Source: Streptomyces sp. RKAG293 (GTDB lineage: Bacteria; Actinomycetota; Actinomycetes; Streptomycetales; Streptomycetaceae). Taken from it: a stretch of DNA of 64,000 nt. The stretch covers positions 8,231,001-8,295,000 of the forward strand of contig NZ_JAJOZB010000001.1 in the NCBI RefSeq assembly GCF_023701745.1, read 5' to 3'. The notes under the pieces were generated by a model, which was given only the letters and a program-made list of their open reading frames with translations, did not search any database and had not been told where the DNA came from. Made by a program: the position numbers and the translations under genes. This document shows, in pieces, positions 35,368 through 43,562 of this stretch; position 1 is the stretch's first letter, and every line of letters starts with the position of its first letter.

Positions 35368-35712
35368 ATGACCCCCAGAACCCGTACGAACACGACCGAC
35401 AAGTTCGACGACGACGACTACCCCGCCTACACCATGGGCCGGGCCGCCGAGATGCTCGGCACCACGCCCGCCTTCCTGCGGGCGCTGGGCGACGCGCGGC
35501 TGATCACCCCGCTGCGTTCGGAGGGCGGCCACCGCCGCTACTCGCGCTACCAGCTGCGCATCGCCGCCCGCGCGCGCGAACTCGTCGACCAGGGCACGGC
35601 CATCGACACGGCCTGCCGCATCGTCATCCTGGAGGACCAGCTCGAAGAGGCCCTGCGCCTCAACGAGGAGCTGCGCCGCCGGGCCGGCGGTCCGCCGCCC
35701 GAGGACGTCTGA
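35368..35712 (+). CDS. MerR family regulator, HspR-like
   Basis: A 114-residue protein with a MerR-type winged helix: YTMGRAAEMLGTTPAFLRALGDARLITPLRSEGGHRRYSRYQL, followed by a coiled-coil helix (ILEDQLEEALRLNEELRRR). There are no metal-binding cysteines, which points to a HspR-like stress role rather than a metal sensor. It is divergent from the STAS gene and close to the cold-shock pair, so it may regulate that block. AGAGG lies before the ATG. Confidence 0.88.
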   Translation: MTPRTRTNTTDKFDDDDYPAYTMGRAAEMLGTTPAFLRALGDARLITPLRSEGGHRRYSRYQLRIAARARELVDQGTAIDTACRIVILEDQLEEALRLNEELRRRAGGPPPEDV

Positions 35713-35793
35713 CCGTCCAGGCGGCGCATCCAGGCCGGACGGGCCGGTGCGAGCCCGTGCCACGACGGCGCCGGAGCGCCTAGGGTCGGTCCT

Positions 35794-36513
35794 GTGCTGA
35801 GCATCGTGGATGAACTGACCGGCCCTGGTCCGCTGCGGATCTGCGCCCATGCCCCACAGGACGGCGATCCGGGCGATCTGACCGGACTGCGGGTGCTTCT
35901 CGTCGCGGACGTGCTGGCGCGCGTCGTCGAGTTGCGCGGCAGGGCCGTGCTCATGGGGTGGACCGGACCGCGGGTGCCGACGGCCGACGTGGCGGGCATC
36001 CGTCCGGCCGACGCCACCGGCACCCTCGAGGAGATCACCGGGACGCTGGGCGGCCCACCGGTCGTGCACATCAGCCATCGCGCCTACGAGGGCGCGGGCG
36101 GCGCCGGCCTCCGGGTCGGCGAGGCGAGCGCCACAGGGCCGGAACCGGTGGACCAGGACGCGCTCGCCGTGCGCGTGCTGCTGCTCGGCCACCCGCACCA
36201 CGAACCGCTCGCCGTCACGTCCGAGGAGATCGCCGCGGCCGGCCGCCGGCTGGCCCGCTGGCGGCGCGCGGTGGCCGACTGGGCCGAGGAGCCGTCCAAG
36301 CCGATGGCCGCCGACCTGGTGCGAACGGCCCGGGCCGCGCTGGAGGACACCCTCGACACCTCCGAGGTGCTGCGGCTGCTGCGCGGGCTGGAGACGGCCG
36401 GTGAGGTACCGGCCGGGGCCAAGTTCGAGACGTTCGCCCATCTCGACCGGGTTCTCGGCCTGGAAGTCGTCCGAGAGATCGGCCGTCCGCGCTCCGCCGG
36501 GGCACCGGCATGA
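35794..36513 (+). CDS. hypothetical protein with a weak cysteinyl-tRNA-synthetase-like tail
   Basis: A 239-residue soluble protein starting at GTG. The first half (LTGLRVLLVADVLARVVELRGRAVLMGWTG) looks like a nucleotide-binding alpha/beta core. The C-terminal part (RTARAALEDTLDTSEVLRLLRGLE, then FAHLDRVLGLEVVREIG) resembles the helical region after the catalytic domain of cysteinyl-tRNA synthetase or MshC. The HIGH and KMSKS motifs are missing, so aminoacylation is not expected. It overlaps the SixA gene (ATGA). Confidence 0.55.
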   Translation: MLSIVDELTGPGPLRICAHAPQDGDPGDLTGLRVLLVADVLARVVELRGRAVLMGWTGPRVPTADVAGIRPADATGTLEEITGTLGGPPVVHISHRAYEGAGGAGLRVGEASATGPEPVDQDALAVRVLLLGHPHHEPLAVTSEEIAAAGRRLARWRRAVADWAEEPSKPMAADLVRTARAALEDTLDTSEVLRLLRGLETAGEVPAGAKFETFAHLDRVLGLEVVREIGRPRSAGAPA

Positions 36514-37040
36514 GCGGGACGCGGCGACTGGTGATCCTGCGGCACGCCAAGTCCGCCTGGCCCGACGGCGTTCCCGACCACGACAGGCCGCTGAACCGGC
36601 GCGGCCTGCGCGATGCCCCCGCCGCCGGCCGGTGGTTGGGCGAGGCCGGCCGGCTGCCCGACCTCGTCCTGTGCTCCTCCGCCCGCCGGACCCGCCAGAC
36701 ATGGGAACTGGCCGCCGCCGAGCTGGACGGCGCTCCACCGGTCCGCTACGAACCGCGCCTCTACGCGGCGGACGACGACGACCTGCTCGACGTCGTCCGC
36801 GAAGTGGCCGCCGACGTCGGGACGTTGCTGCTGGTCGGCCACAACCCCGGCCTCCAGGAACTGGCCCTGCTGCTCGCCGGCGAGGCGGCCGGCGACACTC
36901 TGGAGCGCGCGCGGACGAAGTTCCCCACGTCCGGCACCGCCGTGCTCACCTGGAGCGGACCGTGGTCGGCCCTCGAGCCGGGCGCCGCCCTGCTGACCGA
37001 CTTCGTGGTGCCGCGCGGGCGGCGCGAGGAGCGTCCCTGA
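36510..37040 (+). CDS. SixA-type phosphohistidine phosphatase
   Basis: A 176-residue member of the histidine phosphatase superfamily. The catalytic motif is LRHAKSAW with His12; the second histidine is His111 in LVGHNPGL; the arginine SSARRTRQTW completes the phosphate pocket. SixA removes phosphate from histidine residues of phosphotransfer proteins. It is translationally coupled to the preceding hypothetical gene. Confidence 0.9.
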   Translation: MSGTRRLVILRHAKSAWPDGVPDHDRPLNRRGLRDAPAAGRWLGEAGRLPDLVLCSSARRTRQTWELAAAELDGAPPVRYEPRLYAADDDDLLDVVREVAADVGTLLLVGHNPGLQELALLLAGEAAGDTLERARTKFPTSGTAVLTWSGPWSALEPGAALLTDFVVPRGRREERP

Positions 37041-37070
37041 CCACGGGCGGCCTGAAGAGCGTTCCTCGCC

Positions 37071-37499
37071 TCAGCGGAATGTCCGAGCGGGCGCCGCGCT
37101 CGCTGCGGTGGCCGTGGCCGCGACGGTTCTGGCGGGTCCAGCGGCCTTGACGGGTCCGGCCGTTCTGACGGGCGCGGCGGTTCCGAGGGGCGTGGCGGTT
37201 CCGACGGGTGTGGGAGCGGGGGCGACCAGCGACGGATCGACGGTGAGGGCGGTGACGCCCAGCGGCGCCCCGAGGGCGTGCAGCGCGGTCGCCGACAGGC
37301 TGATCCACTCCTGGCCGGCGCCCAGCGCCGCGACCAGCCGCCGCTCGGTGGTGAAGGCGACGGCGGTGCGGTCGCCGAGCGGGGTGCGGAAGAAGCGGGC
37401 GGTACAGCCCGCGGAACCCGGCCGGACAGGGACGAGAAGTGATCCGGCCGGGATGCGTTCGGAAGGTTCGGGATCCTCCGCGTACTGGTGGTCGACCAT
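37071..37499 (-). CDS. SAV_915 family protein
   Basis: A 142-residue protein. The N-terminal 90 residues (HQYAEDPEPSERIPAGSLLVP, then RTPLGDRTAVAFTTERRLV and GAGQEWISLSATALHALGAPLGV) match the SAV_915 family of Streptomyces, related to SseB-like folds. The last 45 residues are an Ala/Pro/Thr repeat tail. AAGGAG lies before the ATG. The N-terminus is clearly related to the small protein encoded divergently at 37841, and both genes share a 19-base palindromic element 28-29 bases before the start codon. Confidence 0.75.
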   Translation of the reverse strand: MVDHQYAEDPEPSERIPAGSLLVPVRPGSAGCTARFFRTPLGDRTAVAFTTERRLVAALGAGQEWISLSATALHALGAPLGVTALTVDPSLVAPAPTPVGTATPLGTAAPVRTAGPVKAAGPARTVAATATAASAAPARTFR

Positions 37500-37528
37500 C
37501 ACAGTGCTCCTTGAGAGAGGCGAAGCGG

Positions 37529-37547
37529 TCTCCGGCGTGATCGCCGG
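37529..37547 (-). promoter_or_regulatory. shared leader element, copy 1 (SAV_915 gene)
   Basis: On the minus strand CCGGCGATCACGCCGGAGA, containing the palindrome CCGGCG-ATCA-CGCCGG. It ends 29 bases before the start codon. An identical 19-mer occurs at 37794-37812 before the divergent gene. Confidence 0.65.
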
Positions 37548-37793
37548 CGCCGCTCCGATGAAGGTATCCCCGCGCGAGGGGTTGTCGATCACGCTCCTTA
37601 CGGGTGCTTGATGCGGACACCGGTCCCTTTGACGCGCTCCTGACGGCGGGCACGGCCCAGCGGCGTCCTGAGGGGCGCGTCGTCAGGAGGGGTGCGTCGT
37701 CAGGAGGGCGTCAAAGCTTCGGCCTGCGCGTCAAGCCCGCGTCAGGGCGGAGCCGGGGCCCGGACCTGCGGGCTTAGCGTCGATGGAGTGCTC

Positions 37794-37812
37794 CCGGCGA
37801 TCACGCCGGAGA
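37794..37812 (+). promoter_or_regulatory. shared leader element, copy 2 (small SAV_915-like gene)
   Basis: Exact second copy of the 19-mer at 37529-37547, in inverted orientation, ending 28 bases before the ATG at 37841. Identical spacing in both genes suggests a functional hairpin or operator kept after an inverted duplication. Confidence 0.65.
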
Positions 37813-37840
37813 GCGTCTCGTCTCCCCCCGGAGGACCGCC

Positions 37841-38080
37841 ATGTGCCTGTGCCAGTACGAGGACGAACCCGAGCCGACCGAACCGTTCGCGGCCGGATCC
37901 GTTCTCCTCCCAGCGCCGTCGGACCACCCGGCTCCGTACGTCCGCACCACCCTCTGCGCCCGGTCGGCCCCGGCGTACTCCGCCGCGGGCCCCGCCGTCG
38001 TCGCTCCCGCTCCCGCCACGACCCTGGCACCGGACAACTGGCGCCACGCGGACCGCACGACGCGGGCGCGCTGCGCATGA
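37841..38080 (+). CDS. short SAV_915-like protein, coupled to lysA
   Basis: A 79-residue protein. Its start (MCLCQYEDEPEPTEPFAAGS, then VLLP) parallels the N-terminus of the SAV_915 protein at 37499 (HQYAEDPEPSERIPAGSLLVP). The rest diverges into an Ala/Pro/Thr-rich segment, as if the C-terminal domain was lost. The stop overlaps the lysA start (ATGA), so the two are translated together. CGGAGG lies before the ATG. Confidence 0.6.
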   Translation: MCLCQYEDEPEPTEPFAAGSVLLPAPSDHPAPYVRTTLCARSAPAYSAAGPAVVAPAPATTLAPDNWRHADRTTRARCA

Positions 38081-39426
38081 CCGCCACCTCGCTCGTGCCG
38101 GCCCTGGCCACGGCGCCGGCCGCGGACCCTTCGTCGCTCGTCGTCTGGCCCGCCTCCGCCCGGTCCGCCGCGCACGGCGACGTCACCGTCGCGGGCGTCT
38201 CGCTGGCGGAGGCGGCCGACCGCTTCGGCACGCCGCTCTACGTCCTGGACGAGGGCGAGTTCCGCGACCGCTGCCGCACCTACCGCGCCGCTTTTCCGGA
38301 GGCCGATGTGATCTACGCGGCCAAGGCCTTCCTCTGCCGCGCCCTGCTGCACTGGGTGGAGGAGGAAGGTCTGGGCCTGGACGTCTGCTCGGCGGGCGAG
38401 TTGGAGCTCGCCGTCACCACGGGATTCCCGCCCGAGCGGATCGTGTTGCACGGCAACGCCAAGAGCCCCAAAGACCTGAGCGCGGCCGTACGGCTGGGTG
38501 TCGCGCGGATCGTCGTCGACAGCGCCTCGGAGATCAACCACCTGGCCGTGCTGGTGCCGAGGGGCACCCGGCAGCAGGTCATGGTGCGCGTGGTGCCGGA
38601 CGTCTCGGCGGGCGGCCACGCGGCCGTCAGAACCGGCACCGACGGGCAGAAGTTCGGTTTGTCGATCACCGACGGCTCCGCCGAGGAGGCCGTCGTCCGG
38701 ATCCTCGGCCGGCCCGAGCTGGAACTGGTCGGCCTGCACTGCCACATCGGATCCCAGATAGCCGAAGTCGAGCCGTACATCACGGCGCTGCGCCGGCTGA
38801 TCGGCCTGCTGGCCCGGATCCGGGACGACCACGGCGTCGTGCTTCCGCAACTCGATCTCGGCGGTGGCCACGCGGTGGCCTACCGGCCGGGCGAGGACGT
38901 CCTCGACGTGGCCGCGCTCGCCGCCCGGGTCCGCACCGAGCTCGCGGACGGCTGCGCCCGCGCCGGGCTGCCATTGCCACGGCTCACCATCGAGCCGGGA
39001 CGGGCGATCGCCGGCCCCGCGGGCGTCGCGGTCTACCGCGTGCTGTCGGTCAAGGACACCGGCGGGCAGCGCTTCGTCGCCGTGGACGGCGGCATGAGCG
39101 ACAACCCGCGGCCCGCCCTGTACGGGGTGCGCTACGCGCCCCGGCTCATCGGCCGCGGCTCCACCGCCCCGGTGCGGCCGGTCACCGTCGTCGGCCGGCA
39201 CTGTGAGGCCGGTGACGTCCTCGCGGCCGGTGCGGCACTGCCGGACGACGTCCGCCCCGGCGACCTGCTGGCCGTCCCGGTCGCGGGTGCCTACCACCTG
39301 TCTATGGCGTCCGGCTACAACCTGGTGGGCCGCCCGCCCGTCGTCGCCGTCCACGACGGCAGCGCCCGGCTCCTGGTACGCCGCGAGACGCTGATGGACA
39401 TGAGCGTGCGCGACATCGGCCTGTGA
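38077..39426 (+). CDS. lysA: diaminopimelate decarboxylase
   Basis: A 449-residue PLP enzyme of the fold III (alanine racemase-like) group that makes L-lysine from meso-diaminopimelate. The PLP lysine is Lys83 in IYAAKAFLC; other landmarks are GLHCHIGSQI, the glycine loop LDLGGG, EPGRAI, and the C-terminal HCEAGD with the catalytic cysteine and the late ASGYN. Streptomyces usually have another lysA beside thrA/argS; this copy sits apart, behind a SAV_915-like gene and before a stress protein. Confidence 0.92.
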   Translation: MTATSLVPALATAPAADPSSLVVWPASARSAAHGDVTVAGVSLAEAADRFGTPLYVLDEGEFRDRCRTYRAAFPEADVIYAAKAFLCRALLHWVEEEGLGLDVCSAGELELAVTTGFPPERIVLHGNAKSPKDLSAAVRLGVARIVVDSASEINHLAVLVPRGTRQQVMVRVVPDVSAGGHAAVRTGTDGQKFGLSITDGSAEEAVVRILGRPELELVGLHCHIGSQIAEVEPYITALRRLIGLLARIRDDHGVVLPQLDLGGGHAVAYRPGEDVLDVAALAARVRTELADGCARAGLPLPRLTIEPGRAIAGPAGVAVYRVLSVKDTGGQRFVAVDGGMSDNPRPALYGVRYAPRLIGRGSTAPVRPVTVVGRHCEAGDVLAAGAALPDDVRPGDLLAVPVAGAYHLSMASGYNLVGRPPVVAVHDGSARLLVRRETLMDMSVRDIGL

Positions 39427-39538
39427 CAGCCGCCGTCCGGGCGCGCGGCTGTCAGGGGGCCGTCAAGGATCCCGCCGGCCGCGTATCGGGTCCGTCAAGG
39501 GACGCCCGGCCCGCGCTGCGCGGAGATCCACTGGAAGT

Positions 39539-39582
39539 ACGAAGTACAAGGAACCGGGACACGAAGTACAAGGAACCGGGAC
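39539..39582 (+). repeat. 22-bp exact tandem duplication upstream of the universal stress gene
   Basis: ACGAAGTACAAGGAACCGGG plus AC repeated twice with no change (39539-39560 and 39561-39582). The second copy ends in GGGAC, which forms the left arm of the dyad GGGAC-5-GTCCC at 39578-39592. The repeat lies 50 bases before the USP start codon. Confidence 0.8.
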
Positions 39583-39592
39583 ACACGGTCCC
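39578..39592. promoter_or_regulatory. GGGAC-N5-GTCCC dyad, candidate redox/dormancy response box
   Basis: GGGAC, ACACG, GTCCC, with flanking CCG/CGG extending the symmetry. It resembles the DosR/DevR (OsdR) box of actinobacteria, whose arms are GGGAC and GTCCC but whose usual spacer is four bases. The adjacent gene encodes a universal stress protein, a typical target. Confidence 0.45.
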
Positions 39593-39631
39593 CGGTTCAC
39601 CGGTCGCAGCAGAGAAGGAAGCGAAACCACC

Positions 39632-40147
39632 ATGGCTGAGGCCACGCGGATCATCGTCGGAGTCAGCGGATCGCTGAGCAGCCTGGCCGCACTGCACCGC
39701 GGCGTCGCCGAGGCGCGCCGCCACGACGCCCTCCTCGTACCGGTGCTCGCCTGGGCACCGGTCGGCGGCGAGATCGCGTACCGCAGGACGCCCTGCCCGC
39801 CGCTGCTCAAGGAATGGGAGCGCGCGGCCGGCAAACGCTTGGACATCGCTTTCGAACAGGCCCTCGGCGGCTACCCCAACGGCCTGCGCATCCGCCCGCT
39901 CGTCGTACGCGCCGCGCCCGGTCAGGCGCTGGTGCAGATCGCCGACCGGCCGGACGACCTGCTCGTGGTGAGCGCGGGCCGCCGCGGCCCGCTGAACCGG
40001 ATGTTCCACGGCTCGGTGGCCCGCTACTGCCTGGCCCACGCCAAGTGCCCGGTGATCGCCGTACCGCCGTCCGACCTGCTGGAGACGCTGGAACGCGCGG
40101 GACGCCACGGCCTCCCGTTCCCGTCGACGGTCACGTCGTTTTCGTAG
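39632..40147 (+). CDS. universal stress protein
   Basis: A 171-residue UspA-fold protein: IIVGVSGSLSSLAALHRGVAEARRH at the N-terminus, and the ATP-binding-like motif VVSAGRRGPLNRMFHGSVARYCLAHAKCPVIAVP at the end, with the G-x(2)-G-x(9)-G-S loop changed only slightly. Function is in stress or dormancy survival. The ribosome site GAGAAGGAAG precedes the ATG. A tandem repeat and a GGGAC-GTCCC dyad lie upstream. Confidence 0.88.
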   Translation: MAEATRIIVGVSGSLSSLAALHRGVAEARRHDALLVPVLAWAPVGGEIAYRRTPCPPLLKEWERAAGKRLDIAFEQALGGYPNGLRIRPLVVRAAPGQALVQIADRPDDLLVVSAGRRGPLNRMFHGSVARYCLAHAKCPVIAVPPSDLLETLERAGRHGLPFPSTVTSFS

Positions 40148-40499
40148 CGGACCGCTTCGCGCCTTTGCGTCCGCTGGTGCCCGTTCTGCCGCGTACCGGC
40201 TTTGCGGGCACCTTCTTCCGCGTTGCGGCCTTCGCCTTGCCTGCGGCCTTCCGCGACGGCTCTGTCCGGGTCGGCCCGGTCGACCATTTGAACTCGATCT
40301 CGAGCTCGATCTCCCCATTGCCGATCTCGACCTCGATCTCGCTGCGAAGGTCGTCGGCGATCCGCAGGCTCAGCGTTCCCGGGTTGAGTTCAAGTTCGGC
40401 ATCCTCACCTTCCCTCAGCGCGGCTGCGAGGGCTGTGAGCTGATCAGCCGCCTCAAGGCGTGTCAGTGAGCGCTTCTGCTCGAACTTGAGGTCCTTCAT
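40131..40499 (-). CDS. amphi-Trp domain protein with basic tail
   Basis: A 122-residue protein. Residues 1-72 are an amphi-Trp domain: LKFEQKRSLTRLEAADQLTA, then a beta-rich acidic part ending ELEIEFKW with the conserved tryptophan. Residues 75-122 are a Lys/Arg/Ala/Thr tail (AAGKAKAATRKK) like those of histone-like proteins. The family role is unknown. The 3' end overlaps the USP gene by 17 bases, so the two converge with no room for a terminator. GGAGACACCC precedes the ATG. Confidence 0.82.
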   Translation of the reverse strand: MKDLKFEQKRSLTRLEAADQLTALAAALREGEDAELELNPGTLSLRIADDLRSEIEVEIGNGEIELEIEFKWSTGPTRTEPSRKAAGKAKAATRKKVPAKPVRGRTGTSGRKGAKRSATKTT

Positions 40500-40883
40500 G
40501 GGTGTCTCCGATCCGGAAACGGCATGGGCATCGGGCGCCGCATCGAGGCCGTGCGTGAGCGGGCGCGTAGGCAACACGTCGTCCTCAGCGATGGCGGCGA
40601 TACCCGCGAAGATCATTACCGCGCGCTCCCGCTCGGCCGCTCGGCCTACTTCCAATGTCGACCCACCGGGATCACTCCGCACCTCGGGGTGCCGCACCGG
40701 CAGCGCCGCCTGCCCCCATGGCGCGGCGGACCATGCGCCCCCATGCGGGAGCCCGGGATGGGTTCTAGGATTGGGGAAGCTTCACGCTCGCGGAACTCGG
40801 TTCTCTCCGCCTCATATCTCCTTCTCTCTCCCTCCCTCGAGATATGTCCCTGGAGCTTGCAACTCACCAGGAGGCCATGCGCC
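40500..40883. other. 384-base region between amphi-Trp and CMD-like genes
   Basis: No gene is supported. The right part is a pyrimidine-rich tract (TCTCC/TCTCTC) enclosed by an 8-bp inverted repeat, CATATCTC at 40813-40820 and GAGATATG at 40839-40846, which may be an operator for the CMD-like gene. Nothing else stands out. Confidence 0.4.
40813..40846. promoter_or_regulatory. 8-bp inverted repeat flanking a CT tract
   Basis: CATATCTC, 18 pyrimidine-rich bases, GAGATATG, ending 37 bases before the CMD-like start codon. Arms on the same helix face (26 bases centre to centre) fit binding by a dimeric regulator. Confidence 0.4.
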
Positions 40884-41210
40884 ATGTCCACTGCGTCGGA
40901 AACCCCTGTCCTGGACACCCTTGCCGCCATGACTGTCGACTCGATCGAGCGATGCGGCATGGCACCGGACATGTTCATCGTCACGCGTATCGCGGCACTC
41001 GCCGCCTCGGATGCCCCGCCCATCTCCTACGTGGCGCATATCGACCCCGCACTCCAAGCCGGCCTGACCGCCGAACAGGTGCAGGACGTCCTGGTGGCCA
41101 TCGCCCCCATCGTCGGCACCGCCCGTGTCATGACGGCAGCAGGCAACATCGCCACGGCGCTCGGCATCGCCATCGCCGTCGCCGACGCCGAGATGGACGC
41201 CCAGGGCTGA
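40884..41210 (+). CDS. carboxymuconolactone decarboxylase-like protein
   Basis: A 108-residue all-helical protein of the CMD/AhpD fold (DTLAAMTVDSIERCGMAPDMF, then AHIDPALQAGLTAEQVQDVLVAIAPIVG). The CxxC pair of AhpD is absent; the only cysteine is in the first helix. This points to a non-redox member of unknown function. GGAGG lies nine bases before the ATG. An MFS pseudogene follows. Confidence 0.8.
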   Translation: MSTASETPVLDTLAAMTVDSIERCGMAPDMFIVTRIAALAASDAPPISYVAHIDPALQAGLTAEQVQDVLVAIAPIVGTARVMTAAGNIATALGIAIAVADAEMDAQG

Positions 41211-41342
41211 ATCCCCGTCTGCTCGTCCTGCCGCAGATGCAGTTGACGTCCGAAGTGACTCGGCCGACCCGGGTCCATCAACCGGTTGACCTCCGTGGCG
41301 GGTCGCGGGTCCGCCCTCCTGGGCAACTGGGACGATTCGCCC

Positions 41343-41909
41343 ATGGGATCCAAGGCAGGAACCGCCGCGAGTCCGGCAACGGCGCGCATCGTCCTGCTGG
41401 CACTCGCGGCGGGCCAGTTCCTGATGGCGCTCGACAGCTCGGTCATGAACGTCTCGATCGCGACGGTGGCCGAGGACGTGGGCACGACGGTGACGGGGAT
41501 CCAGGGCGCCATCACGGCCTACACCCTCGTGATGGCGATGTTCATGATCCTCGGCGGCAAGGTGGGCGCGCTGATCGGCCGCAGACGCGCGTTCATGATC
41601 GGCTGCGTCATCTACGGCTGCGGCTCCCTGACCACGGCACTCGCACCGAACCCGGCCGTGCTGCTGCTCGGCTGGGCGTTCCTCGAGGGGATCGGGGCGG
41701 CCCTGATCCTGCCCGCGATCGTGGCACTCGTGGCGAGCAACTTCGCCGCCGAGCGCCGTCCCGCCGCCTACGGTCTCGTCGCGGCCGCAGGGGCCGTGGC
41801 GATCGCGGTCGGGCCGCTCATCGGCGGTGTCGCGACGACGTATTTCTCCTGGCGATGTTCTTCACCTCACGGATCCCGACGACCCAGCCCCGTTCGACGG
41901 AGCCGTGAC
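41343..41909 (+). pseudogene. MFS exporter gene with a large internal deletion
   Basis: The first 170 codons are a normal DHA2-type start: LALAAGQFLMALDSSVMNVS in helix 1, motif A GGKVGALIGRRRAFM, and GAVAIAVGPLIGGVATTYFSWR at helix 5-6. At TYFSWR (about 41850) the frame jumps: the next bases, read in another frame, give LAMFFTSRIPTTQPRSTEP and a stop at 41909, which resembles the C-terminal end of such proteins. About 300 codons are missing in between. The product cannot be a working transporter. Confidence 0.8.
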
Positions 41910-41925
41910 TGCGGGCCGTCCCGTC

Positions 41926-42576
41926 TCATGGCAGCAGCGGTGCCAGCAGCTCCTCGTCCGCTGGGTAGGGGAGTTCGGCGGGCAGCAGCCGGCCCGCGGC
42001 GCTCAGGTCGCCGGCGCGTACGAGGGTGTGGATCTCCTGGGCGAGCGGGGTCACATCCGTGATGGCGACCGTCCACTCGTCCGCGTACCGGCGGGCAGCG
42101 TCGCCGGTGAGGCCGAGTTGGAGGGATCGGTACGGCAGCGGCTGGAGCTGGAGGTCGCGTTCGGGGTCCCACTGGACGCGGGCGGGGGAGCGTCGGAGAT
42201 CGCGCTTCCAGGAGGCCCGGTCGGGGTGGAGCCCACGCTCGTAGTGGGAGAGGCACGCGTGCCGCAGCGCCCACTCGAAGCCTTCACGGGCGATCTCGAC
42301 GGCGAGTACCGTCTCCTGGCCCTCCTTCACGCCCCAGCCGCAGCGATACATCATCCAGAGAAAGCTCGGCTTGATCCACGTCATCCGGTCCCGTTGCCAG
42401 GCCGCCGGGAACCGGCCGGTGCTCGCCGCGAGGAGGCCGATGTGCGGGGAGTAGGCCTGGTAGACGGTGACGGTGGTCTCCGTGTGCAGCGCGCGGATCC
42501 GGTGTTTCGGCTCGTCCACGAGGTGGTTCGGCTCTGCGAGGTGCGTCGGTCCTGCGAGGTGTTTCAGTTCTTCCAC
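41926..42576 (-). CDS. DUF4291 family protein
   Basis: A protein of about 216 residues. The family signature begins HRIRALHTETTVTVYQAYSPHI and continues with RMTWIKPSFLWMMYRCGWG and WDPERD near the middle. Function is unknown. The start is uncertain: GTG at 42576 or GTG at 42519 are both possible and neither has a clear ribosome site. The first variant includes a short repeat (HLAGPT, HLAEPN, HLVDEP) encoded by an 18-base tandem duplication, which suggests that the later start is the ancestral one. Confidence 0.75.
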   Translation of the reverse strand: MEELKHLAGPTHLAEPNHLVDEPKHRIRALHTETTVTVYQAYSPHIGLLAASTGRFPAAWQRDRMTWIKPSFLWMMYRCGWGVKEGQETVLAVEIAREGFEWALRHACLSHYERGLHPDRASWKRDLRRSPARVQWDPERDLQLQPLPYRSLQLGLTGDAARRYADEWTVAITDVTPLAQEIHTLVRAGDLSAAGRLLPAELPYPADEELLAPLLP

Positions 42577-42620
42577 GGGATACAGGGTGCGGCCACCGGC
42601 CGTTGGCGCGCCAGCGGTTT

Positions 42621-43562
42621 CTACGGGTGGGTCGGGCCCAGGGTCCAGTAGACGACGGAGAGGGTGGCCATCGAGACGAGGGTGGAGACCATCACGGAGT
42701 CGCGGGCGAGATCGGTGTCCAGGTCGTACTGGCGCGCGTAGATGAAGGCGTTCTGGGCGGTGGGCAGCGCGGAGCAGAGGACCACGGCGAGCAACTGGTG
42801 CTGCGGCAGGTGCAGAAGGAGGCCGCCGACCGCCAGGGCGACGAGGGGCTGCACGAGGGTCTTGAGCAGGACCGTCACCCCGACCTCGGTGAGCCGGCCC
42901 GCGCCGGTGGCGGCCGGGCGGCCGTGCAGCGACATGCCGAGGGTGACGAGGGCGGTGGGAACGGCGGCCGCGCCGAGCAGTTCGCAGGAGTGGCCGAGCG
43001 CCGTCGGAAGCTGCCAGCCGGCGGCGGAGACGACGGCGCCGAGGGCCGAGGCCATGATGATCGGGTTGCGCACCGGCATCATCAGCATCCTGGTGAGGCC
43101 GCCGCTCTGCCAGCCGGCGCCGGTGCCGGCGTCGAGCAGGGTCAGGATGACGGGGGATATCAGCAGCACCTGGAAGAGCAGGATCTGGGCGACGAACGAG
43201 GCGTCCCCGAGCACCTGCAGGGCCACCGGGATCCCGAGGTTGGCCGAGTTGACGTAGCCGGCCGCCATGCTGCTGATCGCCTGGTCGGCGAGCTTGTGGT
43301 GGAAGAACCGGCGAGCGGCCAGGAGGCCGAGGGCGCAGACCACGACGGTGCCGGCGGCGAAGGCGATCATCGAGGTGTTCGCGAAGGTGTCGAGGCGCGC
43401 CTTGGAGATCATGACGAACAGCGCGGCGGGCATGGCCACATGGAAGACGAACCGGCCGAGGACGGTCTCCGCCTGCTCGCCCAGCAGACCCGTGCGGCTG
43501 ACCAGGTAGCCGGCCGCGGTGAGTATCCAGATCGGGGCGAAGCCGGCGAGCAGGGAGTGCAT
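42621..43562 (-). CDS. AEC (auxin efflux carrier) family transporter
   Basis: A 313-residue membrane protein with about ten helices in two halves. MHSLLAGFAPIWILTAAGYLVSR opens it; NSANLGIPVALQVLG is the conserved crossover loop of the first bundle, and LCSALPTAQNAFIYARQY that of the second. Bacterial members export or import organic acids such as malate. The ATG at 43562 was chosen since it begins the first helix; longer frames add disordered residues. Confidence 0.87.
   Translation of the reverse strand: MHSLLAGFAPIWILTAAGYLVSRTGLLGEQAETVLGRFVFHVAMPAALFVMISKARLDTFANTSMIAFAAGTVVVCALGLLAARRFFHHKLADQAISSMAAGYVNSANLGIPVALQVLGDASFVAQILLFQVLLISPVILTLLDAGTGAGWQSGGLTRMLMMPVRNPIIMASALGAVVSAAGWQLPTALGHSCELLGAAAVPTALVTLGMSLHGRPAATGAGRLTEVGVTVLLKTLVQPLVALAVGGLLLHLPQHQLLAVVLCSALPTAQNAFIYARQYDLDTDLARDSVMVSTLVSMATLSVVYWTLGPTHP

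Larger units (their letters stand above)
37500..37840. other. 341-base divergent intergenic region
   Basis: The region separates two divergent, related genes and must hold both promoters. Apart from the two copies of the 19-base element, direct repeats of GTCAGGAGG-type sequence occur at 37681-37710. No further gene is supported. Confidence 0.45.

Noticed and set aside
34669..36738. A 689-codon minus-strand frame ending in a STAS domain
   Set aside because: Only the last 146 codons carry family sequence; the rest is antisense to the MerR, hypothetical and SixA genes and spans the promoter region.
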